Assembly: GCA_028456385.1 (NCBI GenBank) | Contig: JALNQF010000111.1 | Span: 87,077 to 151,076 of the forward strand | Direction: 5' to 3' | Origin: Ophiosphaerella korrae | Taxonomy: Eukaryota; Ascomycota; Dothideomycetes; Pleosporales; Phaeosphaeriaceae | DNA: 64,000 bases | In this document: positions 22,548 to 33,872 of the stretch, piece after piece | Position numbering within the stretch: the first letter of the stretch is position 1 | Layout: the number at the start of each line of letters is the position of its first letter | Position numbers and translations under genes: made by a program | Notes under the pieces: model-generated | What the model was told of the DNA's origin: nothing | The model's input: only the letters and a program-made list of their open reading frames with translations | The model's database searches: none

Positions 22548-23918
22548 ATGCCAAAAATCAACCACGTGCGTTGTTTCTCCGTGCATTAATGCTGGTTCTG
22601 ACATGATTAGGTTGTCATCGTTGGCGCAGGTCCATCTGGCCTACTGCTGGGGGTTCTCCTGGCGCGCAACTTGAGTATCAAAGTCACAATACTTGATGCA
22701 GATACAAAAGTCAACGACAACCCACGCGCTGCACATTACGCCCCTTCAGCTGTCTTCGACTTCCACCGCGCAGGTATCATTGACGATATTCGAAAAGTAG
22801 GGCTCGTACCAAAGGGTGTTTGTTGGCGATTACAGGATACAACATTCTTGGCCGGCATGGGACGAGAGCCGGAGGAATCAAAGTACTCCATGGTAGTATT
22901 ACCATTAGATCAACTTGGCCCACTCATCATCAAGCACTTTGAAAGCTATCCAAACACAGAAATCCTCTGGGGCCATAATCTAGTTGGCGTCGAGCAGGAT
23001 TCAAATGGAGCAACTGCTATAGTGGAGACTCAAGGCGGGGAAACGAAGAAAATAGCAGGAGACTATTTAGTTGGTGCAGATGGCGCAGCAAGTGGCGTAA
23101 GGACGGCACTATTCGGCAAAGAATATCCGGGAGAAACATTGGACAAGCAAATAGTGGCAACAAATGTCAGTCCGTATACCTTTTTTTCCGTACGACCATT
23201 GACACTGGCCTAGGTATATCTACCATTCGATGAGCGGTATGGCTACTGGGATTCAAACTTCATCGTCCATCCCACAGATTGGTACATGGCGGCCAAAATC
23301 ACCAATGACGGCTTGTGGCGAGTCACTTACGGCGATGATGTTGGCCTCTCCAGAGATGAGATAATTAGGCGCCAGCCAGCACGCTATGAAAAGATTCTAC
23401 CTGGTAATCCCAAGCCGAGTGAGTACGAACTAATCAGCATGAGCCCGTACAAACTCCAGCAACGTTGTGCGCCAAGCTTCAGAGTAGGCAAAATCGTCCT
23501 TGTTGCCGATGCAGCCCATTTATGCAACCCCTTTGGTGGCCTGGGCCTCACAGGAGGCTTTGCCGACGTGGGTTCATTGTACGACTGCTTTATGGGCATT
23601 CACCAAGATGAACTTGATGAAGACATTCTTGACAAATACAGCGAAATTCGCATCAAGATCTGGCGCGACATGATTGACCCCATGTCGAGAGAGAATTTCC
23701 ACCGCTTGTGGGACCCGGCATTCAAGGAGAAGCGGGATGAGTTTTTCAAGATGTGCGAGAGGGCGAATGATGATCCCGTGTGGGGCAAGTCAGTGGCGGA
23801 TTCTATCCACCAGGTTCGGCACGATTTCACACAATACTTCAAGAGTCGGACGAGCAAGACAGAAACAAATAGGAGTGGGATTAACGATAATGCAACCAAT
23901 GTCTCCGTGAAGGCTTGA
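22548..23918 (+). CDS. FAD-dependent aromatic-ring-type monooxygenase, 425 aa, two introns
   Basis: Class A flavoprotein hydroxylase (PHBH/UbiH-like fold), using FAD and NAD(P)H; substrate unknown. A six-codon first exon MPKINH (22548-22565) and a 45-bp intron precede VVIVGAGPSGLLLGVLLARN, the GxGxxG Rossmann motif. The DG motif is at GDYLVGADGAASGVR (about residue 160), and the second FAD motif is VLVADAAHLCNPFGGLGLTGG (about 270). A 48-bp intron at 23166-23213 (donor GTCAGT) joins IVATN to VYLPFDERYGYWD; exon lengths 18, 555 and 705 are all multiples of three. The C-terminus lacks a long thioredoxin-like extension. No biosynthetic cluster partners are visible nearby, so its pathway cannot be inferred from neighbours. 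Confidence 0.85.
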
Positions 23919-24129
23919 TTGATGCGTTGGGAATTTTGTTATCCTGAACAGTTCCTTAACCACGATCATGTATATTTTTATTACGCTTAGAGGATATACC
24001 TAGTCGCTATTTGATGAAAACTTTTTGCATCGTTTAGAGAACAGTGCCTCGCATACCTATTGCGGTAGCGATTTGAGGTCTATAAGCACGCCCTTTGTTC
24101 AAATGCTCAATCATACATCGAAGCCTGTC

Positions 24130-24424
24130 TGGAGACGCTATCTCCGGCATTGTTATCAGTTCAATCGCTACCTTGATTCTTCTGGTCGCATTAATTATCT
24201 CTCTACGACAACGAAGGCGCAAACTAGCCTCTGAACCAATAGTGGAGCATCAATCGCACGCAGTAGCCCTCAATACATACCATGACACGGAAGCAGAGCT
24301 AAACGCCGGGCCTGAAGCCATTACGCCCCCGAGGGTACACAGAAGCCCTTTATGTCATCACCACGTGTCTTCTGCGCCTCGTTGCGCAAACATGAATATA
24401 GTATATTTTTATAGTAGGCCGTAA
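24130..24424 (+). pseudogene. Fragment of a single-pass membrane protein
   Basis: A plus-strand frame encodes GDAISGIVISSIATLILLVALIISL followed by a basic stop-transfer run RQRRRK and an acidic tail ending near AELNAGPEA, then an out-of-character extension to the stop at 24424. This is the usual make-up of the C-terminal half of fungal single-pass receptors (WSC/mid2-like): Gly-Ile helix, Arg/Lys, then a variable tail. The extracellular N-terminal half was not found upstream. I read it as a truncated relic; it could also be a terminal exon with undetected introns. Confidence 0.35.
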
Positions 24425-24848
24425 ATCAAGCAGTCTGGGGCGATAGCGAAGCCAATCTGGGCACTGAGGGGCCCACGCGGGGAGGCTTTGTCCCTAAAAC
24501 CATGTCTGTGTATACTTATCACAGCCGAAAATAGAGGTTCTGCAATCGAGAACATTCCAGACATCTATCAATATGTTCACTACGCGGTCGCGCCTCTCTA
24601 CTCGCCATTCGATCAAGTCTGTCGTACGGTGGTGACCAAGCGGACAAAAAAAGCTGGGTATCAAACAACTCCAGGAGGCTGAGAGATACGACCAACACAC
24701 ATGAAGGCTGGTGATATAGTATGGCCGCGTTAAATTTGATAAAAGTCTGTAGAGCTCATCAGATATGCTTTCTCAGCGGAATACGCACTGCCTAGCGATG
24801 GTTTATCGAGCGTTCTCAGGCAGGAATGTCTCTATTATACAAAACATG

Positions 24849-25937
24849 TTATACGATAGTTATGGTTTCCAATCTCGGTTCCCATCCCCTCCTGTACGAT
24901 TGTGTAGACCTTATATCGACGTCATGGCAATGACGGCCCCATCTGCCGCGTGCCAGGTCTGGAAACCACCACAGCCTCTGCCGGGGACGTAGCAAGATTG
25001 CTTGGTTTAGGATATCGCCTGAAAACCACCCCACGAATACTTTGAAGAGGACTTTTAGCGCTGTCTTCCATCCTCGAAAAAACTCTTCGCCTGGTGCTGT
25101 CCAATGGGAGCGAGCATACGAAGGACCAAGGCAGTAATAGCCATACCATGAGCAATTGTACCATTTTGCAAGACCCACACGCCGATACTCATGTACCTTG
25201 TTTCCCGTAGGAACAAGTGCCAAAGTTATTATTTGAGGCATACTAGATTCCTCTAGGTTTGTTTGGTACGAAGTAGGTGGGACTTCGGCGATGGCAAGAA
25301 ACGTCACCTCCTGCGTATAGTCAAGGAGCTCATCTGGGAAGAATTCCAGTGGAAACCAATGAAATTCTTGGGGTCGCTTGACGGGCTTACGAGAGATTGC
25401 ACAAGTCGCTTGGTCGTTGACGGTGTTGGGCCTGTTCCGACTGGAAATTTTGAATGCCTTAACCTTGTCATTACTCTGACTTGTTCCAGAGAAATGGAAG
25501 GTTTGGTAGAATGGATCGACGTATAGAGTTTTTACGAAGCCACGTAATTGGACTGTTCCGGTCTGATAAAATGGCGTTCCTCCAACTTGAGCATCCAATA
25601 GATCACACAACTGTCTCATACCAGGGATCATCGAGTTGTCTGTGCTATCAAAATAGAAATCCACGGGAAATGTCACAGAGGCCCATGACCATGACGGTGC
25701 CAATGGCCTGTTGTGACGGCTTGAAGTCAAGGAGAGTGTTGGATCCTGATGCTTTTCCCAAAACAAGGTCCTTGGCGAACTCCAGGGAATCTTCCACAAC
25801 AAACCGGCTATGAGTTGATCCTTCCATAGGCCGGCGAGGTAATTATTGGAAGTTCTTTCTGAGATATTCTGCGCAATTCCATCAATGGCGATGAGTCGAT
25901 CTGACGGGTTCGTCATGATTCTCATCGTATAGTCCAT
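24849..25937 (-). pseudogene. HET-protein C-terminal region without its HET domain
   Basis: A 362-codon frame from the ATG at 25937 (open back to about 26020). It opens with YTMRIMTNPSDRLIAIDGIA, matching the Y(S)xRxLTxPSDKLxAxxGIA segment that follows the HET domain in many fungal proteins, then LWKDQLIAGLLW and PLAPSWSWASV, both standard in the post-HET region. The expected upstream HET blocks (SYxWG, WIDxLCIxQ, RxWTLQE) are absent from the minus strand of 26.0-26.8 kb, so the gene appears 5'-truncated. The frame itself is intact; a short protein could still be made, but no start context or promoter is evident. Confidence 0.65.
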
Positions 25938-26020
25938 GACCAACTTACACCACTGTGTGTACAAACCTTCTTGCAGATCGCGGCAGGTTTCTGGGGAGGG
26001 CGATAGCAGCCTGTGAGCTT

Positions 26021-26763
26021 ATGTGCTAGCTAGACCTTGGCACGGCCTTGTGGGCGAGCAAGGCTACCTAGGTACAATCGTAGATGTAGCAATGATTTTT
26101 CGCAGGAAGAATATTGACTTGGAATTGAGTTGGTGATTTCCTTTGTACACATTTGACACATCGCTGCCTGCTTATATGCCTCAGAGTTATCAAACCTGTC
26201 AAAGGAACAGCCTATAGCTAAGGCGGAAGGTGGTGAGCTGCTATTGGGTATTGTTTACGTTCCAACTAAGCTTAGCTTAGGTAGTATATAATTTAGTCGC
26301 CTGGCTCCTACTTCAAAATTTTTATCAATAATCCTCGTTCTAACGCGACTTGCTTTTGCGGCCTCTCTCTTTGAGCTGGTTCCTAAATGCAGCTAGTATA
26401 TCGAGAAATCAAACACTTTCCCGCTAAAGCCAGTTGTGTATTGTTCTGTCCCTTTGCAGGAGTTAGCCTGTAGAAGAAGAAGGACCAATAAACATTCAAA
26501 CCTTCTCTCAAGCGCACCTAACATGTGTTCATGGGGCACTGACTTCGTTCCCTTACCTCATAGATCTACGTCTCAAGGTAGTCCTTGAGCACGACTCATG
26601 TCGAGTGATTGAAGATGAGAGAGAATCAAACGAGATTGAAACAGCAGACGACCACAAGCTGGTCCCATGACTATGGCATAAGCGTGTCAAACCAGGCTTA
26701 TAGAAAATGAAGAATATTTTCTTAGGAAAATACATGCGATGTCACGCAATCTGTATATTATAT
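26021..26763. other. Intergenic, site of the lost HET 5' half
   Basis: No gene seen on either strand; where the HET N-terminus should lie the minus strand has stops in all frames and no motif. Confidence 0.4.
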
Positions 26764-27159
26764 CTATCTCTCCGAACTCACTACTACCACCCCGGATTCT
26801 TTACACTCTTGACCAGCCACACATGGTGTTGGCGATGGCACTGAAACACCCGTAGCCTCTAAGTGAGACGCCGTCATACTTGTCTGGATTGCGAGTTCTG
26901 TCACCAAAGACGGCTGCAGAGGCGATGAATTAGGCGAAGCAACTCTAGAGTGAACATGCCGGCCAACAAAAACACCTAACAAAGCTGCGCCAAGGACTAC
27001 GCTAAATGCCCCAATGAAGATGGTGACGGGAGAATATAGAAATTTGCGGAGGCGATTTGATTTCTCCGGTCGTGGTGGGAGATATCCTGGAAACAACCCT
27101 AGTACTTCTTCCATTTCTTGGGTATTGAGTGGATCGAGACGTTTGTCCTGGGTTAGCAT
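26764..27159 (-). CDS. Small single-pass membrane protein, 131 aa
   Basis: No family recognised. From the ATG at 27159 the protein has a polar N-terminus with LDPLNTQEMEEVLGLFPGYL and LPPRPEKSNR, a basic RLRKF, one clear membrane helix (about residues 44-64, VTIFIGAFSVVLGAALLGVFVG) and a Ser/Thr/Pro-rich tail with two cysteines (PCVAGQECK). Charge distribution suggests the N-terminus inside and the short Cys-bearing tail outside. The frame is open 50 codons upstream without a preferable start except an ATG at 27213, which would add a second hydrophobic stretch. It lies beside another single-pass protein of the same orientation and similar plan. Confidence 0.5.
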   Translation of the reverse strand: MLTQDKRLDPLNTQEMEEVLGLFPGYLPPRPEKSNRLRKFLYSPVTIFIGAFSVVLGAALLGVFVGRHVHSRVASPNSSPLQPSLVTELAIQTSMTASHLEATGVSVPSPTPCVAGQECKESGVVVVSSER

Positions 27160-27544
27160 GATGAATCTGTTGTTTGGGTATGAGCACACGATGTAGCTTA
27201 TCGTAAAGAACATTTGGAGGAAGAGCAGAAGAATGCCGAGATATAAACGACTCTTAGAGGTATTGTGATGAGATAGAGGAAGAGATGTATATGCACAAAG
27301 TTGCGTCAAAAGGATGCTAGGCTTTGTCTTGAACGTGAAGTGGACACAAAATTACCAAGCACATATTTATTGCTCACATTCATAGCTGGAAATTTGATTC
27401 GGGACGTATGTTCAAGGAAAATTATTTACTTCATTGGATATTGAGTCATGCTATCGTAAAGTTGCAATGAACGCGTTCCTGAACAGCGCCATCACAGTTG
27501 GAGCCTTATTCGTAGCCTGTCGAGACATGGCCTGCAGTCTCGAC

Positions 27545-28231
27545 CTAGATTTTACAGATTGAACATCCATACAATCCACCTTTATCCACACATGTTGATG
27601 TCTGATCCGACTTCGAGTTCATAACTTTACATCTGTCCTCGCATTCTTGTTTGAGTTTCCAAGGGCCCACGAAAAAGCAGTCTTTGCCTTCTTTCAGGGG
27701 CTCCTTTGGCTTTTCGTCCTTCGGCGGCTCTTCCTTCGGCGGCTCTACCTTCGGAGGTTCTTCCTTTGAAGCCGCAGGTGTCTGTGCTGGACTCGGACCA
27801 GTCGTAGATAGAATCACAAATGAAACCGTCAAACTTGTTGGAGTAGGTATAACAGTTGGACTCATCATACTTGGTTTGTCAATCGTGGTTGTATCCGACA
27901 CAACACTGGTGAGAAAAGTTGTTGAGACGAGCGTTGTGCTTATGTATGCTGTCTCAATTGCCATATTTGGAACTTGTTTGTGTTGTTTGGGAGTTGTTGT
28001 CAAAGCGACAATGAGCGCTACTCCAAAAGCGATTGCGACTGCGATAACGACTGCGATTAACACGCATTTCGATTGCGACGGAGTCTTGCGAGTACGATAG
28101 GGTTGGCTTTCGATATCACCCGGGAAGTGAGGGTGGCTCGGATCGCGGGAGTCAATAGGAACGCCTGTTGACTGTGGTTTGAGAGTAACGGGATCGCTTA
28201 ACTTCGCATTTTGTGGATGAAGAGTAGACAT
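27545..28231 (-). CDS. Single-pass membrane protein with Pro/Glu/Lys repeats and Cys-rich tail, 228 aa
   Basis: No named family. The order is: polar N-terminus (1-55), a basic flank, one membrane helix (about 57-79, with VIAVAIAFGVALIVAL), a Thr/Ser-rich probably O-glycosylated stalk (about 85-150), four short PPKxE-type repeats (about 157-182), then a compact domain with six cysteines in the last 45 residues (DCFF, QECEDRC, TSTC, YGCSIC). With the stalk outside this is a type II layout: cytoplasmic tail, helix, stalk, disulfide-knotted tip. The repeats are visible in DNA as a 15-base near-periodicity at about 27690-27770 and may vary in number between strains. A function in surface contact is only inference. 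Confidence 0.65.
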   Translation of the reverse strand: MSTLHPQNAKLSDPVTLKPQSTGVPIDSRDPSHPHFPGDIESQPYRTRKTPSQSKCVLIAVVIAVAIAFGVALIVALTTTPKQHKQVPNMAIETAYISTTLVSTTFLTSVVSDTTTIDKPSMMSPTVIPTPTSLTVSFVILSTTGPSPAQTPAASKEEPPKVEPPKEEPPKDEKPKEPLKEGKDCFFVGPWKLKQECEDRCKVMNSKSDQTSTCVDKGGLYGCSICKI

Positions 28232-28724
28232 GGTGTAGTTGTGTTAGACGCAGCGCAAAGTATTAACGTAGATAAAAAGGACAAACTCGGGGGCGCATGC
28301 AAGAAGAGAGTCGCGACATTGTGTTTAGCTATGTAGGTTTACGTGGTGAAGTAAAATCTTGACAATGACTGGTGAAAGGGGTGGTTGCATGTCGGAGCGG
28401 GGTACAAGCAATGACTGGATTCTATCGAGCAACTATGCACAACTCACAGATCTGACTTCGATAATTTTTGGTGTTTTGTAGCCTTTCGTGAAGGGTTTCC
28501 AGTGATTTGGTTGAAACATAGAAATGCGGAGAACCAGTGAGAGTCGTTGTTTCGTGTTCGGTGGCGTGTCTTGAAACACCACCTGCACCTCAGCCCCACT
28601 TCTAGGCAGCGACCCTCTTCTCAGTGAGCCTGATCGAATGTTGCTGTCAAGGACGTCGCGTATTGCAAGCATGTTTTAGTATTATGCTACATGACATCTT
28701 TCTCAAAATCGGCACTTTCAAACC
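28232..28724. other. Intergenic
   Basis: No gene supported. It lies between divergently oriented genes and should hold both promoters. Confidence 0.35.
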
Positions 28725-31723
28725 ATGTACTGCTTTCCGTACCCTAGGATATCTGCGGCCTATCCTGTTATCCGTGTGCCCTACCTGGCTGGTGCTCCTT
28801 ATCTCCACAGCATACATACTTTCGATGAATTCTATAAGCATGCTATCGTAGTTGAAAAATTACGCCACCTATTCACAGTCTTAAGGCCACCTAGTATCTG
28901 TGCAGCTACCATCCAATCATGGCTATTCTTCAGACTAGCTTCAGAAGCTTTGGGCCGCAATATTCGACACAAAGAATTTTTGGAGAGAGATAGCTCTGGC
29001 ACGTATGAGGCTTGGATCGATGTTCGCATAAGTACTTGGCTCTGGGTGGAGTACAATGTGAGGCGTGCTGCATTGTCCAAGGACGAGATCGAGCAGGACA
29101 ATAAGAAGATGTCACGCCATATGGCTGTAGCTCTGTTGGCGATTTCAAGGATCGATGAGCTGGCAGGAGATGGTGATGAAGAACTGAGTTCCGTTTTGTT
29201 ATCAGTACATATGCTCCTTTCTCTTCTCGTCAACCTCCCTAACTTACTCGACATCATCCGGCCTAATTTACAAAGCAGATCAACCCAGGTTCTAATACAA
29301 CGCATGACTGATAATAGATGGTGTAGGAAACGACTGAATTTCATCGAAGCAGTTCCCGTATCTTATCCAGCTTTGTACTTTTTAGCCTCGATGCGTCCAC
29401 CGCAAGGCCCACAAGAAGACCACCGAGCTTGCACCCCAAAAAGATGCTTTGTGCTAGGAGGTCTTGCAAAACCACTTCATCGGACCGATGTTTGCCAGTG
29501 CCAAAATATCGCTGTTCCCCTTGAGCACGTTACAAAAATAGTGGATGGTGGTGGAATCCCCCTGATACGAATCGCTCGTTCGTCGAACAGTATCGAACTT
29601 GAGGTCGTTACCTACCAACGAGAAACCCGATTCATTGCAATATCTCATCTATGGGCCGATCGGCAGCTAGGGTCATCAGAAAACTCCTTGCCCTCATGTC
29701 AAGTGGAACATTTGGAGTCAAGTCTAGCTGCATTGCCTCTCGATATCTCCTCTAGCGATTTCCGAGAAAATGTGAATAAGATAATCAGGAATTGTTTGCC
29801 TCCGGAAGGGACGAGTGAAATTGATCCACCCAGTCACAGTTATGGGCTGTTCTGGCTAGACACCTTCTGTATTCCTTAGGGCCAGGGCCACGCTCATCTG
29901 AAGGCTAAGGCTATCGAATCTATGAACCTGATATATGCTGCAACGTCACAAACTTTGGTATTTGATGCTGGATTATAGAGACTAGATGTTGGGCGCCAGG
30001 CTTCATCTCTGTTCACGTTTGATCGACCGTCATACTATAGTCCATCCGATGAGCATTTGCTTGATGTACTCGCACACATATGGGCATCAAATTGGATGAG
30101 GAGGGCATGGTGAGTATACGATGTTTTTTCTACGTAATAGACTAATGCAAGTCTAGGACATTGCAAGAAGGTGTGTTATCAAAACATATTGTCTTTTCCT
30201 TAGGTGGCTCATTGGCGTATCTTCGACTGCTAAGACCTCAATTCCGCCCCAAGCTCTCTGTTGAAAATTTCCGCGCAAGCATTCCAACAATGAGAAAGAT
30301 GCTACATTTTTGGTGGAATGGCAGAACTGCGGACGAAGTCGTTTCCCAATGGCAACAAGGGAGACATGAATTTGAACCACCCTGCGGTAACATTCACAAG
30401 GGCGTTTTTGAATCGCTTATGACAAGCTTAAATGTAGATGGGTACGGAACATATGCACGAAATCCTGTACGTAACTGCGGAATTTCTCTGGTCGAATTCA
30501 AGTATCTGACTAGACCCAGTCTGAGCGCGCCGCACTCTTTGTCAAGTCACACAATCTTCTCCAAGCACGAAGCACAACACAACCAGAAGATCTTCCCCTT
30601 ATCCTCATAAATATGTCATGCATGAACGGCAATTCTGTATCACATCGCAAAAGCATAGAGGAGAGGATGAAATGGCTCTTTTACGGTCTTGGAATCGTCC
30701 CAGTAGATTTACTGTTCTCCGATTGTACTAGGATAGGATGTTGTGATGTAAATGCTTGGATTCCCAAAGAAGTTGTCTCGGAACGAATTCCAGGGAAACA
30801 CAGTTTCAACCTTGCTCCAGATGGATTCACCTTTCACCTTGACAAGGACAGCAGGCCCCTTCAATTCTTCATATTTCCTACAAAAACCACTATCAGTGAG
30901 CAAATGGCTGTCCCTCTACCAGGAAACTCCGAGAATGAACAGAAAAAGTATCCGGTAAAGGCTATAAGGCCTGAGGGCCATGGATGGCCTGATACTTCAC
31001 AACATGGCTGGTGTATTCTTCTCGACACCAATGCCAACTTTTTCGGACGACGGAAGTTGAACCCTCGCGGAGCACGATTCATGATCACCCGCATCACTGG
31101 AAACAATATGTTCCTGTACTACGACTGCCCACTTCGCTTTTCCAAGCACACTGTGACTGAAACACTGCCCGATTCGCAACTCAGCAATACACATGCCGCG
31201 CAACTAGCAAGCCCACAACAAAAATTTCATAATCGAAAAGAGCGCCACGCCTCAAACCCTCGGCACGCCTCGCCCCCAGAACCCCGAACAAAACTCCGAT
31301 CGACTCATGGCCATCAGCAGTCTACTATACGTGGCTATCAGCAACCTCGAACAGCGTCTCTTCGAGGGCTATGTAAACCAGGTTATCTCAAGCAGCTTAG
31401 TGCGTACCTTGTTCTGGGCAGCGTTGGCACACATACAACACCACTGGCTCGGCGAAATCCTTGAAATAATCGTGCACTGCGCATGGCTCGCAACATACCA
31501 ACCAACGTGGCGCGCAAACGGGCGGTGGACATTGTTCTGGAAGTTATCGAATTACGGGCCGCCGATTTCGTTTGAAACGGCGATGAAGCAAGTGTGCATG
31601 GCGATGTTCCTGTTTGCGCTGAATGCGGGGGGGGGGGGGGGGGAATTGCATTGTAGTGCGGCGGTTGTGACATTGTATTGGCTTCCATTGTGGCCGGTGG
31701 AAGAGTTGGCGTTTATGTATTGA
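28725..31723 (+). pseudogene. HET-domain gene disabled by two in-frame TAG codons
   Basis: Exons 28725-30109, 30157-30466, 30514-31152 and 31208-31723 sum to 950 codons, with three short introns (47, 47 and 55 bp; the third has a weak GTGACT donor). The HET blocks are FIAISHLWADRQLG, LFWLDTFCIP, and, across the first intron, MRRAWTLQEGVLSKHIVF. The frame carries TAG at 29877-29879 right after CIP and at 29976-29978, with clear family sequence between (KAIESMNLIYAATS). Both would come from CAG by CpA-to-TpA change. The long N-terminus (about 300 residues before HET) and hydrophobic C-terminus are unassigned. A run of 17 G at 31627-31643 sits in the last exon. Otherwise the gene is remarkably whole, so inactivation looks recent. 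Confidence 0.75.
31627..31643. repeat. Homopolymer run of 17 G
   Basis: Seventeen G in a row on the plus strand inside the last exon of the HET pseudogene, read as five Gly codons plus flanking bases. Such runs slip readily, so length here may differ between isolates or be a sequencing uncertainty. Confidence 0.9.
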
Positions 31724-31917
31724 ATTTTCTGTTGTTTGGAGGGTTGTTGTGGCTCTTTTGACGGAGGGAAGTTATATACGGTATATTTATACCCACATTC
31801 AGGCATTTAGCTGTCGGCGACTGGGAGATTAGACTCGTCACCGTAGATCATTCATCAAAGGCAGGAAACCTCAGAAATATGGTGCTCAAATGTTAGCAAG
31901 TCCCCTAACCCACACAC

Positions 31918-33633
31918 CTACCCATCTAAACGCCCCTTCAACCCATCCTTCCCCACCCTCAACGCCCTCTCAATCTCCTCTTCCTCCTCCCTCAATCGCC
32001 TCTTCCCATACGCAAGATCCCTCTCCTGCCTCCGCTTCTCCATCTCCACCCTCCGCTCGCGCTCCTTCAGCGCCTTCTCCCTGCGCTCACGCTCAGCCCA
32101 CTTCTTCGCCTGCACCTCTTCTTCCTCGGCGGAGAGCGCCGCACCCGCGGGCGCAGGCGGCAATGTGGAGATGTATGTTTCGATCAAGGTGTTGCGCGTG
32201 GATGGTGCGAGTGAGATGTAGCGGAGGTCTGCCAGGATGGATGACGGAAGTGTGTCGAGGGTAGATGCGCGGTTGAGGGAGGCGAGCGGTTGGGCTCGGA
32301 GTAGGGCCGTGAGGTCAGATTTAAGATCCGAGGATCGCATGGCGAGTCTCTTGATGTGATCGCGGTACAAGTTTTCCTTGTCCTTATCCGACAACTTTGT
32401 GTCTTTCATCTCTGGGGCTTTCTTGTATTTACGGCGGAATTCAGGCCAGTAGAGTTTGGGGGTTGCGTGGCGGTCGAGGAGGGCGAGGTAGGGGATTTTG
32501 GGGTTGCGTTTTTGTTGCTTGGCTTTTTCTTCTTTGAGTTGTTGGGTCTTAGTGCGCGCCCATTCGTTGAAGCATTCGCTACGTGCTTTCATGTTGGGGA
32601 GAGCTTTGTAGCGTTCGTCGTCGTAGAGGACACCGTCTTCGAGTATTTTGTCCCAAGGCGTAAAAGGGCTTACTCCTGTGTCGTCTAGCAGCTCTTTGAA
32701 CAGAGTTTTGCAATCCTCTTCGCTGAGGGCAGGCTCTTCGTCTTCATAGTACTCTTCCGCTTCTCCTCCATTTAGTTCCATCTCTTCCATTTGCGCCAAT
32801 TGCCATGCTAGATCGTCGTCTTCAGCAGGCTGCTCCTCGCTTGGCGCATCTGTTTTTTGCCGTTTCGGCGCATTGCTTGCGCCTTCGCCTTCATCGTCGG
32901 TGACCTCAACCTCTTCATATTCCTCGTCATCCTCCATGCCTTCCTCGCCATCGACCTCTACAATCTCGATTTGCTCTTCGGCTGCCGCAAGCTCGGCCTC
33001 AATTTCTGCCATTGCATCGTCTTCCTCGACATCGCTTGGCTCGCCGCGTTCCCTGCGCTCCTTCTTCTCGCGCTCTCTGCGGTCAAACTCCACCACGGCC
33101 AGCATGACATCTGTAGGAAACTTCCAGAAACTCTCATTGGTGTCCTTGTTCCACACAAATCGCCTTCCGAACTTCGTCCTTACGAGAACCCAGGGCGCGC
33201 AATCCGGTATGTCTTGGCGGTGTTTGGGTCTGTCGTCCTGATGCCTCCTCCTGTCTGAAGAGTTGCTGTGTCCTCCTCGGAAACCGCCACGATGCCCGCC
33301 CCTTGGCTGGTACTTCTGCGCGCCATGTTGTTGTGAGTACTGCCCTGGTGTTCCGCCAAATATGAGGTCTTGTATTTGCTGTTGCGGGTTGAACTTTGGG
33401 AAGGGCTGGGGTTGGTAGCCAGCAGCAGTCAAGTCTTCGCCGAATGAGGAGGATCCTAGCGCCGAAGAATTGGAGTTGAAAGCTGGTGGGACGTCTGCGA
33501 CGGGCCGCGCATAAGTTGACTTTTTTGTGTCCTTGTTGTAGTAGTAGGTATGTCCTGACGGCGCCTTGTGTTCGGTCCAGCCTGCAGCAAGCGGTGGCGG
33601 TGGTGGAGGCGGCCGCGTGGGTATGTCCGCCAT
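31918..33633 (-). CDS. WW/FF-domain splicing or transcription-elongation factor (Urn1/TCERG1-like), 571 aa
   Basis: Nuclear scaffold of the Prp40/Urn1/TCERG1 kind, which links spliceosome proteins to RNA polymerase II through WW and FF domains. From the ATG at 33633: a Pro-rich start, WW domain one (about 15-43, GWTEHKAPSGHTYYYN; the second Trp position is Tyr), a Gly/Arg-rich RGGHRGGFRGG stretch, a WW-like second domain (about 140-170, PWVLVRTKFGRRFVWN...FWKFP), a long Glu/Asp-rich region, then FF-type repeats beginning LFKELLDDTGVSPFTPWDKI and PYLALLDRHATPKLYWPEF, with a weaker third. The C-terminal 90 residues are a charged coiled coil. Single exon. It shares a 239-bp divergent promoter region with the proteasome gene. 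Confidence 0.85.
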   Translation of the reverse strand: MADIPTRPPPPPPPLAAGWTEHKAPSGHTYYYNKDTKKSTYARPVADVPPAFNSNSSALGSSSFGEDLTAAGYQPQPFPKFNPQQQIQDLIFGGTPGQYSQQHGAQKYQPRGGHRGGFRGGHSNSSDRRRHQDDRPKHRQDIPDCAPWVLVRTKFGRRFVWNKDTNESFWKFPTDVMLAVVEFDRREREKKERRERGEPSDVEEDDAMAEIEAELAAAEEQIEIVEVDGEEGMEDDEEYEEVEVTDDEGEGASNAPKRQKTDAPSEEQPAEDDDLAWQLAQMEEMELNGGEAEEYYEDEEPALSEEDCKTLFKELLDDTGVSPFTPWDKILEDGVLYDDERYKALPNMKARSECFNEWARTKTQQLKEEKAKQQKRNPKIPYLALLDRHATPKLYWPEFRRKYKKAPEMKDTKLSDKDKENLYRDHIKRLAMRSSDLKSDLTALLRAQPLASLNRASTLDTLPSSILADLRYISLAPSTRNTLIETYISTLPPAPAGAALSAEEEEVQAKKWAERERREKALKERERRVEMEKRRQERDLAYGKRRLREEEEEIERALRVGKDGLKGRLDG

Positions 33634-33872
33634 GATCTGACTCCTTTCTGTCTTTGGGCCTCTTCTCAAGATTGGAAACTTGCAGTTGTTGTTGCCGCGG
33701 CTCTCGTCATCAAAAAGTGGTCGGCGCCAAGCCCTCTGGATCGCCGACGCGTAGGAGCTCGTGCCTGGAGCTCGACAACACTCCAGTGCTCCCCACCACC
33801 CCAGTCTCGCCGTCCTTCTTTCTCGTCAACACCTCAACATTGTGTCTCTGGCTCTAGAGATATACGGCAATC
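33634..33872. promoter_or_regulatory. Divergent promoter region between the WW/FF gene and the proteasome alpha-3 gene
   Basis: Only 239 bases separate the two opposed start codons, so both promoters must lie here unless they extend into the coding parts. No defined binding site could be assigned by eye. Confidence 0.5.

Noticed and set aside
31918..33300. Plus-strand frames with Ser/Pro or Phe-rich content (for example 31890-32264, 32873-33241).
   Set aside because: They are antisense shadows of the WW/FF-domain gene's Glu-rich coding sequence.
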